Positions 11,031 through 21,983 of a stretch of 64,000 nt of DNA are shown here, piece after piece (the stretch's first letter is position 1; each line of letters opens with the position of its first letter). This DNA comes from Euglena gracilis. Its lineage: Eukaryota > Euglenida > Euglenophyceae > Euglenales. Where the stretch lies: positions 63,012,046 through 63,076,045 of the forward strand of contig CP154954.1 in assembly GCA_039621445.1 (NCBI GenBank), in the 5' to 3' direction. Under the pieces are notes generated by a model that searched no databases, was not told the origin of the DNA, and saw only the letters and a list, made by a program, of their open reading frames with translations. Made by a program: the position numbers and the translations under genes.

Positions 11031-14000
11031 CATACATACATGTATGCATGCATAATAAAGGACCGCTCAGTATGAGCGGTCTGTCTGCAGCAGAAGAATG
11101 CTGCCCGTCCAATGCTGTTGCGCGCGTCGTCCATGAAAGCGGAGCGGTCCAGCAGCAGATGGTGTTGCCCCATCTACAGCATGGTGCAGGCCGCCCACCG
11201 TTGTACTCCTGACCCCGACCCCTTGGATCTGGATCTGTCAATCTGCAGGGACATTTTACCCAAAATGCAAACCTGGCTGTGGCTTTCAGTTCTTTCTAAG
11301 TTTGGAGCTCTTTGTCCAAACCTGACCCCCTGACAGAATCAAGGCTGTTTTCACCACCACTCCCACCTTGTTATCCCTGGAGCGCTGCAGCAGTGCAGTG
11401 CCGTGCCCCGTGTGCTACGCTGGGGATGTGCGGCTCCGTGGTGGGGGTGTTCAACGTCGACTGGTCGGTGCAGGGCTGAGTGTCGGAGTACGGGAGGGAC
11501 TGAGGGATGTCGGGGGGCCACAAGTGGGCTCCCCAAGAGAACCCTTGGGGGTTTTTTGCCTGGGATAAACGTGCAGGCGAATACCCGGAATTTTGGGGAC
11601 GTGGCTGTGACTGGCGGCCACAGCTGCAACCAGTGGCGGAAAAAATCTCTTGTTTCGGGAATGAGAAACTGGGACCAGCTCTGTCACAATCAATCAATCA
11701 ATCAATCAGGTGGCTAAAAATACTGGAGCTGCAGCTGGCCATGGCTAGTGGTCTACTTGCCATGCTTCTTCTGCCTAAATTCGATGGCATGACCCACCCC
11801 ACGGACCCCCAAAACCATTGAACTTGCCCCAAGCGAAATCACTGGCAGTCTTTTTGGTCCCTGCTTGCTACATACAACAGCATTTGTCAGTTACTGGCAA
11901 CCATTTCATGAGCGGTGTAATTCTTTTTTTTTCTCCTGCACGTGTTTCCAGCCAACCCTGTTGTCAACCGCCCAGTTGCATTATCCAGCCGGGAGACCAG
12001 GGGTTTGACTCACCCTGATGGGTGGTTTGTCTGAAGGTGGGTCGGCAAAGGCGGGTCACCTCTTCCGGCCCCAAATCCCAGGCAATGTCTCTGTAAAGCC
12101 TCTCCGTGCTTCCCCACTCCATCAATCCAAGCATCTCGAGGGGTGACAGTGCGAATTAAAGAAACGCTGGGCTTCTTTTTTTTTGAAGGTTTGTCGCTGC
12201 GCAAATATTTCACCATGTGAACAACCAACCCCTGTGCACATGTGGAACGGGCCACTTCAGAACAGGGCGGTGCTTAAGGGATGGGATTTAAGTCCTTTAA
12301 GGACTTTCTGTTAAGGATCGCCCTTTAAGGACCATTTTTTTTGACAATTTTGGCAATTTGGGTTTACGTTGCTGGTGTCCACCCTCCCCACTCCTGGACC
12401 AGAGGGGGGGGGGTCCGGGGAAGGGCAGGGCAGAACGGGAATCGGCCAAACAGCCAGGGTGGTGGGGGGGGGGGGGTTGACCCCCCACCACCCTCTTCCC
12501 GTATTTCCACGGTGCCAAAGGCGCTGGGTGTTTTTTTGACCCATTTTGGGACCCATATGGGAGGTCACTCCCAAAACCGCCCTTACACCTAAAGGCCGGC
12601 AAACGCCCGGTCTGGGGCTCGAACAGGGTCAAAAATTCAAAGATCGGAAAATGTTTTTTTTGGCGCTTTGGGTGGATGGGTGGTGGTTCAAGGATGCCAG
12701 AAATCCCTTTTTCCCCCAAAAAGTCAACCCTTTTTCGCCAAAGTATGGCAAAAAGGGGTTGGCTTTTTGAGGAAAAGCCTTTTCGGGGGCCATTTTTCCT
12801 GTGGAGTTTTTTATTGAATGTGCTGGGATGGGTTTTTTTTGTTGTTGCTTCAGGACCGCCCTGCTTGAGAAGCCTGGTCTGGCCCTCGCACAGCTTTTGG
12901 TACCGCCGAAACCCCCTGCCCTCGGCCCTGCTCGCGCACCTATCACAGATGATGAAGGACATGGGGGCCAGCCTAGGGATTCGGGGGCTGCCTGGCGTTG
13001 GCCTTTTTCCTTTGTCCCTTTAAGAAGAGGAGCAGTGAATGCTCTCTTTTCGCCCAAAAAAAACTGTTCTTTCGTGTTGGAAGGATTGCAATCAGGGGGT
13101 TTTTTTTTAGTCCTGGACCCCTCCCCCCCCCCCCCGGGGGGGTAGGGTGCCCCGGGGGGGCCACCCCAGAGGGGGGGGGGGTGTGCCGACCCCCTCCCCC
13201 CCCCGGTCTTTTAAAAAACCCCGATTGCGATTTTTTCGAAAGAGTGTTTTACACAAAAATCGAAGCTGCTCTTTTGTGTTCGCGGAATTCCTGGGAATCT
13301 CACCACAAAAGAATTGTGTCATTTCGACAAAAAAAAGAGTGGTGTCATAAATGCTCAGAGAAAGGTTGCTGACACCAGAAATTTATATCGAATTTACACA
13401 CACATCACACTCACATTCGTTGTGTTGAACCAATGCAAATGGGGAACCCATTTTCCGCCTTCATTGTGGGGGATTTGGGTTTGATTGGTTTCCGCCCAAT
13501 ATCCGGCCAGAAGTGGCCTGCGCCTCTTCGGGTGATGTCAGCCGAAGCCAGCGTTGTGCAAAATTCCCCTTCGCATCGCTGCCCAAAGCCAGGTGGGGCA
13601 GGCAGCACACGACACCCAACGATCTCTGAGGTGCCGTCCGTCAGCATCCCCGATTTACTCACCCGGAGGTACCTCACAGGTCAGTTCCAGCACTACACCT
13701 ACAAAATTGGGTATGACCCCCAGGCTTTTCTGAGGTTTATCCAAGTACATTCGTCTTTGGAGGTTGGCAAACGTTGCGTTCCGCAGAGGTGTACTCTTTT
13801 TTTCCACAATTTTCAATTTCCACAATTTCTTCCATAAAAATGCAGAGAATCATATTTTGTCCATCCTGTCTGAAGCTGGAAAAAAATCTGGAGTGGCATC
13901 ATTGTGAAGATGTTTTTAGTCTCATGAATGCAACGGCTTTCATTTTTTATGTGTTTTTATCCTGTCTTATTTTCTCATTAAAATATATATAATAAATATA

Positions 14001-17000
14001 TTGCAGGGAAGCTTGAAACAGATATGTTTTTTTGAACAACGCTTGCGGGGTGAATTCAAAAAAGCCTGCCTGATATCTGACGACATATTGGGACCAGAAT
14101 GTTTGGGAGCTGGAGAAGAATGAGTTTCCCTCCTCCAACGTGGGGAAATATGTGATGGCGCGCTTTCGCCACAATGCACTTGGCACCACTGACGCAATGC
14201 CAGTGTCCTTGTTTTCATTTTCATTTGTTCTGTTTTGGAAATGAGATAACTGTCCTCGAAAGTTCCCGGATCACGGGTTTACCCCCCAAGCCCAAAAAAA
14301 AAAACATTAATTAGACGGCCCAGACATCCCCTTTCATTGGGCATGGGGGGGAGGTATCCGAATTATGAGGCAGGAAGGCATTGAAGGTCAGCCCCAGGGC
14401 TGTACGGGAATCCCCGCAACCGTGTGGTGGGTGGGGGGGTCCGACCCCTCCCACCAGGCCTTCCCGTACAGTCCTGGTCAACCCTCACGTTTTCCCCCAA
14501 GGTGCTTTGCAAGACATGAAATGCTGACATACGTAGATTGTGCAAGTTGCCCCATTGTCCGACAGGATCCGTATGTAGACATATCTAACCCGACAGGATG
14601 TGTATGTCGATGTGTTGTTCCTGTCGCGAGGTGGGTTCTGATTTCTTCGCGGTGCTCCGTACTAGCAAAAGAGTATTGTCAGAATTGTCGTCATGTTTTT
14701 GCCCGTTTGCCAAACTGGTCCGGTGTGACGGCGATGGCCGCGTTGGGGGTGCCGACGGCGGACAACCGGGCCGTGGTTCTCAGCATTGCCGCCGTGCGTC
14801 ACGGGACCCTCGCGTTGGGGGGGGGGTCTTTGCCGCCTCCATCACCCAGGCCAACAAACGTCCCTGGCACCCGTGGTACCCGTGGTGCCCAGGCCTCACC
14901 TCTGCGGCCCGGGTGCTGCATGCGTCGGTCCACCTGCCGCACAAGAGCAACCGGGCCCCGGCGTACCGGGCCCTGCGGGCCGCCCTCGCGGAGTGCGCGC
15001 AGGGCGTGCAGGCGGTCGTGGTGTCGGGGGACTTCGCCCAGGGAGGCGCCGGGCGGGGTTGGAGAGGCGGTGCGCAAGGTGCCCACTTGCAAGGGTTGCC
15101 AAAAAAGCGGGTAATTTTAAGGCTGGAATCAGGTCCAGCCTTGGGAGGCGGCGGAACCTCCCCTTGTCACTATTTGGCCACTTTGGGCCCTTTTTTTTGG
15201 CCACGTTTAGGGGCCCGGCACTCTTTCCCGGCTAAACTTTAGCCTTTTTTTTGCTAGGTTTGGTTGGTATTGGTTGCTCTGTGTCGACGTCACTCTGTGT
15301 CGGTGTTTGTCAGAAGTCCCACATCGGGCTTGTCGGGGTTGTCTCCTCGTTGTTCTGGACACAGTAGTTGAAACTGTGGATTAGGGGCTCTGGCTTCACG
15401 CCCGAACCGGCGTTCAAGGAATCACGGCAAATTTCCCCCCAAAAACCCAGTTTTTGAACATTTTTGAGCATTGTTGAGCTCCTTTGGGCTCGTGGACATG
15501 TCGATCGGCCGATTGAAGTTTTCACATGTCTGATTCCACGTTGCTCCTCGATCAAAGCTCTTCTTAAGGGATTTCGATAGAAGGCCACAGAATTCAACCA
15601 CAATGCACACAACGTTTATTTTCAGCGATCGTATTTTCCAAAATGTGACATGTTGGTTTGTCAAATCCCACACTTCATGTGCCATAGAGCATATCAATTG
15701 AGAGCTCTCTCAAAGACCTTTTGAATGATACCCACAGAACTCATCCACACTGTACAGGGCTCTGAAAATTGCAGATTGCATATTTCGACCCAAATTGCAA
15801 TTTCTAAATTCCATTGTTCACCTGCCATGTTGCCAGTCGCTTGAAAGCTCTTCTCAAGGGCAATCAGTAGATGGCCTCAGATTTCAGCCACGTTGAATGG
15901 CGTTGAATGGTGTTTTCGAAATTCCTCAAAATTTGCCAAAGAAAATTTCCCTCCTCATTTTTTCTCCAATAATGCCAACAAAAAAAAAGACTCTGCAAGC
16001 ACTCATCCTTGTTGTGGCTCTGTCAGTCAGGAGAAACCGCTCGTCCGAGGCGACGCCTTTCTTTCCCAATGCCCACCCCGACGCCATCCTCAACATTCTG
16101 CCGGGCGAAGGCTGGGTGGCGGTGGTGGACCAGCCCACACCCAGGCCATCCGCACCGTGGGAAGGGTGGCAAAGGCAAAGGCGATGAGAAAGGCAAGAGC
16201 AAAGGAAAGGGAGATGGAAAAGGCAAAGGAGGAAAAGACGGCGGCCGGGGGAGGAGTGTCGCCGCAGTGGAGGAGTGGGAGGAGTGAAGGGGCCGCCCAG
16301 GCCCCAGGGGAGGAGGCCTGGGCAGGCAGTCAAAACCCCGAGCCGGAGACCGGCAAGAGGAAGCGCACGAGGTGAGAACCCTGCAGGTGTGCTCCACCAC
16401 CCTGTCCAGGCCCCATGATCTCAGAGTGCCAGGGGAGAGGCCTGACACGAGGGAGTTTCCCTTTGAGGGTAGTATTTCATCTGCTTCGTTGAAATTCGAT
16501 TTCGACGGGGAGGGGCATGCCACTCACCACAGCATCGGAGTAAAAACCCCCCAATCAGAACGGACCATCTCTGATGAGGGTCCCCAATGATAATGGTCCA
16601 TCCAGGAAATCTCGCCACAAAAACAAACGACACCGAACCATGACTGGTCTGAAGAGAAGTTCATTAAACAAAATGATGGAGGCATTCCCTTGAACTAATG
16701 GTGATGTAGAGTTGCTGGAATTCTCAGACGGGTTCGGCACAATTGGCGTCAGAGGTCGGCCCTTTGCCAAGCTGGAGAGCAGTACCTTGTAATTTTACAT
16801 GTCTCCTTGTGTTGGACGCTCCCCCAGAAATAATTGATAGCCTGGCTTTTGCTGACCTGAGACTCCACGAAACCCGGTAACCTCCGACAGAGCCCCTGCG
16901 GAGGCTTTAGAGGAGGCTCTGGCGGTAACCAATTTGGTTCAAATACACATTTTTTTGCTGGTGGCTTCAAAGCAGAGCGATCTGTGGTTGTTTAAAATAG

Positions 17001-17412
17001 GTTCAGGGTTAACATTTTATGTGCAAAAAAACCCTCAATTACATCAACCCCGGTATCCTATTTTCCGTTGTGATTTTCAATCAATTCTGTGAGCCAACCC
17101 ATATCCCTCCTGGTCAGTGACCACCTCCACTTTGTCGAAATTCATAGCACACATTTGTCCGAGGCGGAGACGATGCCGACCGTCAAAAAAATCAGCGATG
17201 ACACCGTTACAACAATGACATGCTTTGGACGAGATGGAGTGCATCATGCTTCATTGAATGATGCTTCCGCTGACCAGGCTGCAATCACAAATCCCTCAGC
17301 TGAAGATTTACAACGCCCTGACAGCAGCTGTGGATCCTCATCTGTGATCCATGTGAAAAACAGAAGGAGAGCGAAAGTGAGGGTGAAAGGGAAGCTGATT
17401 TATAGGGTGTGA
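9501..17412 (+). CDS. EEP-family phosphatase/nuclease with N-terminal IQ motif
   Basis: About eleven exons appear to form one protein: 9501-9568, 10293-10369, 11089-11183, 11393-11467, 12868-12965, 13633-13717, 14074-14197, 14723-14777, 14909-15035, 16028-16371 and 17095-17412. The N-terminus carries an IQ calmodulin-binding motif (EATLIQAAARCCLALRRAQ). The rest resembles the endonuclease/exonuclease/phosphatase fold: VVGVFNVDWS near the first strand, VRVLHASVHLPHKSN then VVVSGDF in the core, and SDHLHFVEI near the end, corresponding to the family's N-V, THLxxx, GDFN and SDH motifs. Substrate is unknown; Mg-dependent phosphoester hydrolysis is the family activity. The usual GDFN is read here as GDFQ. 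Introns are mainly nonconventional and contain ATAC and GCAC microsatellites. The joins to exons 9 and 11 are the weakest. A LINE endonuclease is less likely because no reverse transcriptase frame adjoins it. Confidence 0.6.
9569..10292 (+). other. Nonconventional intron 1 of the EEP/IQ gene
   Basis: The ends are AAG-CAGGT and GCCTG-AATGC, which pair over CAGGT/GCCTG with one wobble. The intron holds a (GCAC)n array at about 10141-10208. Confidence 0.55.
10141..10208. repeat. GCAC microsatellite
   Basis: Seventeen or so CGCA/GCAC units lie inside intron 1 of the EEP/IQ gene. Confidence 0.95.
10293..10369 (+). CDS. EEP/IQ gene exon 2, IQ motif
   Basis: This exon encodes EATLIQAAARCCLALRRAQ followed by ARREAA, fitting the IQ consensus IQxxxRxxxxxR, so calmodulin or a related EF-hand protein is the likely ligand. 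It starts eight bases after the C of CTG, and its phase matches exon 1. Confidence 0.7.
10907..11045. repeat. ATAC microsatellite
   Basis: An (ATAC)n array of about 140 bases lies within intron 2 (10370-11088). The ends of that intron pair as CAGGCCG with CGGTCTG, with one G-U wobble. Confidence 0.95.
11089..11183 (+). CDS. EEP/IQ gene exon 3
   Basis: The frame reads QKNAARPMLLRASSMKAERSS, a second basic, IQ-like segment. Entry at phase 1 and exit at phase 0 both match the neighbouring exons. The exit is before GTG-CAGG. Confidence 0.55.
11393..11467 (+). CDS. EEP/IQ gene exon 4
   Basis: Twenty-five codons with almost uniform G/C third positions include MCGSVVGVFNVDWS. The Asn in FNV sits where EEP proteins carry their first catalytic Asn. 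The exon is bounded by CTG-N5 upstream and NNN-CAG downstream. Confidence 0.6.
12868..12965 (+). CDS. EEP/IQ gene exon 5
   Basis: The frame reads SLVWPSHSFWYRRNPLPS then LLAHLSQMMKDMG, with high third-position G/C. The preceding intron pairs CAGGGC with GCCCTG. The start is one base earlier than the strict CTG-N5 rule predicts, to keep phase. Confidence 0.55.
13633..13717 (+). CDS. EEP/IQ gene exon 6
   Basis: Encodes PSVSIPDLLTRRYLTGQF then QHYTYKIGYD. It ends before CCC-CAGGCTTTT, whose nine intron bases CAGGCTTTT are perfectly complementary to the intron's 3' end. Confidence 0.65.
14074..14197 (+). CDS. EEP/IQ gene exon 7
   Basis: Encodes YLTTYWDQNVWELEKNEF then SSNVGKYVMARFRHNALG. It starts eight bases after the C of CTG in AAAAGCCTG. 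The frame joins exon 6 without any shift. Confidence 0.65.
14723..14777 (+). CDS. EEP/IQ gene exon 8
   Basis: Encodes VTAMAALGVPTADNRAVV, matching the EEP strand that precedes the THL strand. The preceding intron pairs CAGT with ACTG and the phase (1) fits. The 3' limit is less certain. Confidence 0.5.
14909..15035 (+). CDS. EEP/IQ gene exon 9, catalytic core
   Basis: Encodes RVLHASVHLPHKSNRAPAY, an amphipathic helix, and VQAVVVSGDF. Every third position is G or C. SVHLPH and SGDF correspond to EEP motifs THL and GDFN. The exon ends before GCC-CAGGG. Confidence 0.7.
16028..16371 (+). CDS. EEP/IQ gene exon 10 with Lys/Gly-rich insert
   Basis: The frame opens QEKPLVRGDAF right after CTG-N5, so the catalytic motif becomes GDFQ. 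It stays open to a GTGAGA donor at 16372 and ends in basic GKRKRT. In the middle, a shifted frame (PNAHPDAILNILPGEGWVAVV) looks more protein-like and has better third-position G/C, suggesting compensating indels. The 16170-16250 stretch is Lys/Gly or Lys/Ala-rich depending on frame. Confidence 0.45.
17095..17412 (+). CDS. EEP/IQ gene terminal exon
   Basis: A 105-codon frame follows a CTG-N5 motif and ends in TGA at 17410-17412. It begins QPISLLVSDHLHFVEIHS, containing the SDH that closes the EEP active site, and ends with a basic tail (RRRAKVRVKGK). No compatible 5' partner site was pinned down in exon 10. Confidence 0.45.
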   Translation, partial: QPISLLVSDHLHFVEIHSTHLSEAETMPTVKKISDDTVTTMTCFGRDGVHHASLNDASADQAAITNPSAEDLQRPDSSCGSSSVIHVKNRRRAKVRVKGKLIYRV

Positions 17413-17419
17413 CATATCG

Positions 17420-20400
17420 CAGTGCAGTCCGAAGTATTGAGTGATAATTGGGTCGGATGGACGAGGTATCTCTGATGGCAGAGAGGTAACAGAAAAAAAG
17501 CGGAAAATAATGCAGCAGAAGGGGTATTAACAACAGGTGTGTGGGGGTTGTGGGCTTAGACAGTGGTGGTTGAAGATCCCCATTTTATTCTGTGGCAGGC
17601 AGGCGGGGGGGGGGTCCGAGACAGGTTGCTTTCCGGTGGCGGTGTGTGTCAAAAACAGATCGGGCAGAGAGCCTCTTTAAAAGCCATTTTTGGTGGGGAA
17701 AAAACACTCAATGCATTTCCAATCTAATGCTGCCTTATCCATTTTTTGTGCAACCAGTAACTACCTCTCTCTTATCTAACGCTGGGAAAATGGGTATGGA
17801 CCAGGGGAGCTGTCCTCAGTCAAGACCAGTGCTTGGACGGATGGGGGTTAATACAAATTTTATGTAAAGTTGCTCTTTCAGGAGGCTGGACATGAAGACC
17901 GGGGGAAGGCTGCTTGAGGATATGCAGTAACCCCATGCTATTCCAAAATCAAAACGGGGGGCTTTGCTAGCAGCCCCAGATAAGTGGGACAAACTCTTCC
18001 AGTGACCAGTGCAAAGTGCCAAAAAGTTTTTTTTCACCCTTAAATCCTGCCAGAAATGTCCATTTTGGGGACTTTTTTGTGTTTTTTTGGGAACAAAATT
18101 GGGGAAAAAGAGATGTCAAAAACCTCTTTTCCACATCGGCACATAGCACCAGAGAAAAGTTTTCCCAGTGGGGGGTGGGCTGGGACCACCCCGATTGGGA
18201 AGAAAAGAGCTCAATAAGTCAGAGAGGAATAGACATAATATATGAGGAATACATTTGGTACCTAAAGGTGTTTGGTGGGCTCAGTTTCGGAAAGTCTGAT
18301 TTACAGAGCAGCTTGAAGATTTCTTTTGTGCTTTTGTTCCTCGTTTTTCCAAGTCTTTGGGTGCTTGTCGCGATGTTCTTTACCAAAAGAGATTTGCATT
18401 TTTGTCATTTGAGGTTGAGTTTGGTGGTTTGCCGGTTGGTGTGTTGTTGTTGCGACTGGCATCCAATCGCAAATGTCCTGGTCGCAACCCAAACCTACCG
18501 CCGTACGTGCGACAACGTTTTCCTGTGTGGTGCATTGCGACACATCACAGCTGGTTTCTGAGTGGAGAGAGAAGGCAATATCTGTGTGGGGGAAATCATT
18601 GAACAGAGAAGACACTTCGATAAAAACAAATGAAAATTTGTTGTAAATTTTTTTCAAAATTAAGAAACGTCAATAACGATTTCCTGGGCGAACATCTTCT
18701 CGTGCATTTTCCAGCTGTTTTGAGTTTGTCATTCCGATGACCTCATTCAATGGTGAAGATTTCCGTTTTCTTTTCTTTGTGAGCGGTTCCGCAGAAATGC
18801 AAATTCTATTTTCTCAATTATTTTCTTAATTTGGCCCAAGTACCAAACCCTGGGGTGTGAATGGGTTATTTCAGGTCGGCGCTGGTGGATATCCGCTGTT
18901 GTCGACAGGTTAAAGATGTATCCTGGGCACTCTTGTGTTAAAAGAAAGTTTTTTTTTTCCGCCAACTCAACAACACAAGAGCGGCTGGGACTCTGAGCTG
19001 ACCCACATTCCATTCGGTGTGCACCTGCGAGTAGTGAATGCCGGCAGCACCAGTGGCAACGTCATTGGCGACGCCACCTCCCACAACCATATTGCGGCGG
19101 CTTGCGAATCGTCGACGGTGCGAAAAGGCAAGCCTTGCGAACAATTGTGTGCTGTATGAATCTCCCAACTGTTTGCTGCTCACTGGTTTGGTTTCTCAGT
19201 CCGAGAGAAATTGAAGAGCCAATGTGAGTAACAGATCCGCAAAGGTCTGTCAGGCCCCACACCAGGTATCAGGCAGACGGCGCCACGCGGCTGTCTTTTT
19301 GCCACAGTCCTGTTCAGTTAAACAAATGCAACCCAGTTTGGCTTCAAGCGGCACACTTCACCAAGCAAGCCCCGGGGATCAATTTTGTTTGGTGCAGCAT
19401 AATTTTAATACCTCCCCCCCCCCCCCCTGTCCAACGACCGGGCTTGTCTAACGACCCCCCCCCCCGGTCAGAGACGATCTTTTTGTATATGATGTTGGTT
19501 CGGCCAAAATTGCTAAAAGTTGGCTAAAAACAGTCAAAAATAGCCCAAAATGGCCTAAAACGGCCAAAGGATGGCCAAAAGTGCCCAAAAAGTTGCCAAA
19601 AAATAGCAAAAAATAAGGCAAAAAATGGCCAAAAGTAGCCAAAAGCAGCCTAAAGTGGCCAAAAATGGGCAAAGTGGGCCAAAGTGCGGCCAACAGTTGC
19701 CAAAAGTGGCCAAAAGCGACCAAACACGGCGAAAAGCGGTCAAAAATGCCTAAAAATTCCCAAAAGTGCCCCAAAAATGTCCAAAAAATGGCCAAAAGTG
19801 GCCAACCGTAGTCAAGAAATAGCATAAATGGCCAAAACAGCCCAAAAATGGCCATATACCCCTATCTATGGTAAATTTTCCTCCGATTTGGGGTCCACCC
19901 CCCTTGTCTAACGACCACCCCCCCTGGTCGGAGACGAACATTGGCCATTTTAGCGACCGCCCCCCCGGTCGGAGACGAACATTAGTGGTCGTTGGACAAG
20001 GGGGGGGGGAGGTAACATATAAATTCACCTGGTCCTGGCGGAACCCGAAGCGATTGTTGCAAGCTCCCTTTCCCGTGCGTGTGGCAGCAAAGTTTCAAGA
20101 GGAGAATAGCTTTGGAAATGGCAAACTGAGCACGTCCACTCGCGTTGGAAACTCCTGAACAAGTTTGGAAGATTGGCTTTGCTTTCCAGCTTTTCCAGCT
20201 TTCCTGAAAACCAGTTGCCAAAGGTCTGTGGTCGAAGCTCTTCCACGTAACCAATTTCGTTCAGATCCATCTTTTTGCTCGTGGTTCCAAACTGCCGTTT
20301 TCTGACCAATCGTCGGTAATTTGATGAAGGACAGTGTACGCTGCATTTGGTAGCAATTAATGTCTTCATTTAGCGTTGGAAAAAAGAAAGCGGCAAAAAT

Positions 20401-20700
20401 AACAGAATGGTTTTCCAATACAGGTTACAAAACTTTGAGCCGTTTTGGTAGCATGTCTTTCTTCGTTTAGCGTTCAGAAATACGGACAGTGGCAAAAATA
20501 AAAGAATGGTTTCAATTCCAGGTTCCAAAAAAATTTGAGCTTCGCATTATTTTTGTTCAGCAGGCCCATCCAGTGAGGTCCATACTGTCATAGGAAAAAA
20601 TAACGTCCGGAAAAAATAACATCTAAGCCGCTTTTAGATGTCATTTAGTCAGATGTTATTTTTTCTTCATTTGCTCCAGAAATAAGTCGAAAATAGATAA
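17420..20700. other. Intergenic, no gene recognised
   Basis: One fragment at about 18985-19100 reads VHLRVVNAGSTSGNVIGDAT on plus and equally plausibly on minus. I could not assign it. The rest is unique sequence apart from the repeats listed separately. Confidence 0.45.
19500..19860. repeat. TGGCCAAAA degenerate tandem field
   Basis: A period of roughly 9-16 bases around TGGCCAAAA/GTGGCCAAA recurs more than 25 times. Its reverse-strand open frames (GHFLPYFLL-type) are translation artefacts. It is flanked by AACGACCCCCCC / GGTCGGAGACGA islands at 19390-19480 and 19890-20010. Confidence 0.85.
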
Positions 20701-20904
20701 GATGTATAAAGTGGATAGGATGTGGGATGAAGAACACGAACGACTGTGACAATCATTACCAAAGGACAAGGCTGTCCATCAAGCTTGCATTCAATCCTTG
20801 CCTTTTTGAAGTAAAGATGTACCGTTTCATGGGTTATGCTCTGGATACTCTCATACCAGATGCTATTTGTTTGTGTTGGGATCACCCAGTTATTGCAATA
20901 CCGA

Positions 20905-21054
20905 AGGAGCACCTGATTCCTCTGGCAGGGGTCCGGACCCCTCCCTACGCCTTCAGTAACCCCTGCCCACACAAGAAGCGTTGGCTCGTGCATTCGGAGG
21001 TGCTGGCCATCCCTAAGGACAAGGCTGGACGGGTGCCGGCGGTGGGAGGAGCAA

Positions 21055-21095
<41 letters not shown>

Positions 21096-21150
21096 CCGCA
21101 TTTTTTTGCATCGCGTTTTTTGAGGGTCACTGTTGCCTTCATACAATCAT
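20905..21150. repeat. Degenerate direct repeat, unit 1
   Basis: Shares in order CCTCT(..)CAGGGGTCCGGACCC, CCTTCAGTAACCCCTGCCC, a GT array, CCGCATTTTTTTGCA and CGTTTTTTG with unit 2 at 21455-21640. The tail box also occurs at 8.5 and 41.94 kb. Confidence 0.7.
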
Positions 21151-21454
21151 TTATTCACTGGCTGACCCCCCCCCGGGGGTGGGTGACTGGTTTTTTCAGA
21201 GTGATTGACTGGTTTTTGGCCTGGACCCCCTCCCCCTGGGGGGGGGTCAGCAAAAAAAAATTCACTTAGGTGACCCGGTGCAGAAAGCACCGTAAAATTT
21301 TTGGACTTTTTTTCCGTCTTTGGTCAGTTCCCTTGGATCCAGAGTGGCCGACCCCGGGGGGGGGGGGGGGGGTAGGAATGACTGGGTTTCTGGGGGAAAA
21401 AGTGAGTGACTGTGTTGGAGAGTGGAAGGCCCACATCAGCAAAAGTGAGCCCCC

Positions 21455-21640
21455 CTGATTCCTCTTCAGGGTCCGGACCCACCTACGCTCCTTCAGTAAC
21501 CCCTGCCCGCCACAAATGTTGGCCCCCAGGTGCTTTCCCCATCCTACCAAGGAGGAGGACATTAATGCACCACGTTTGTGTGTGTGTGTGTGTGTGTTGT
21601 GTGCCGCATTTTTTTTGCACAGCGTTTTTTTGTGAAATAC
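21455..21640. repeat. Degenerate direct repeat, unit 2
   Basis: Second copy of the 20905-21150 unit, more eroded. It lies about 340 bases upstream of the GNAT start codon. Confidence 0.7.
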
Positions 21641-21973
21641 TGTTTTCATCCTGACCCCCCCTGGGTGACTTTTTTTCAGATGACTTTTTTGGCCTGGACC
21701 CCCTCCCCCTTCACAAAAAAAACCCAGTACTTTTTTTAATTTCCACCCCGTCTTTGTCAGTTTTTTGGACTTTTGTTTTTTTTTCGTCTGTTCCCTTGGA
21801 TCCGCCCCCGGGGGGGGGGGGTAGTGACTGACTTTTGGGGGAAAAAAGTGAGTAGTGACCCCCCAGGGGTCGGCAAAAATGTTGCGCCCCCCCCCCCTGC
21901 ACCACAGCATGGACCGTGACAGGGACAACAGAGGGGGGCTGCACCTCCCAGGTCGTTCGTTCCCTCTCCACAG

Positions 21974-21983
21974 GGAATGCCCC
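21974..21983 (+). promoter_or_regulatory. Likely spliced-leader acceptor before GNAT
   Basis: CTCTCCACAG ends at 21973, and the ATG follows ten bases later. No upstream coding exon is needed to start the protein, so this AG is better explained as a trans-splice site than as a cis acceptor. Confidence 0.5.

Noticed and set aside
12297-12962. Minus-strand ORF of 221 codons
   Set aside because: It covers poly-G/C repeat DNA and opposes EEP exon 5, whose plus-strand frame has better third-position G/C and intron borders.
14723-15035. LINE apurinic endonuclease
   Set aside because: The EEP-like strands fit, but flanking exons join in phase by intron rules and no LINE reverse transcriptase is nearby; kept as a cellular gene with moderate confidence.
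19500-19855. Hydrophobic membrane protein on the minus strand (Phe/Leu-rich frame)
   Set aside because: It is a translation of the TGGCCAAAA repeat field.
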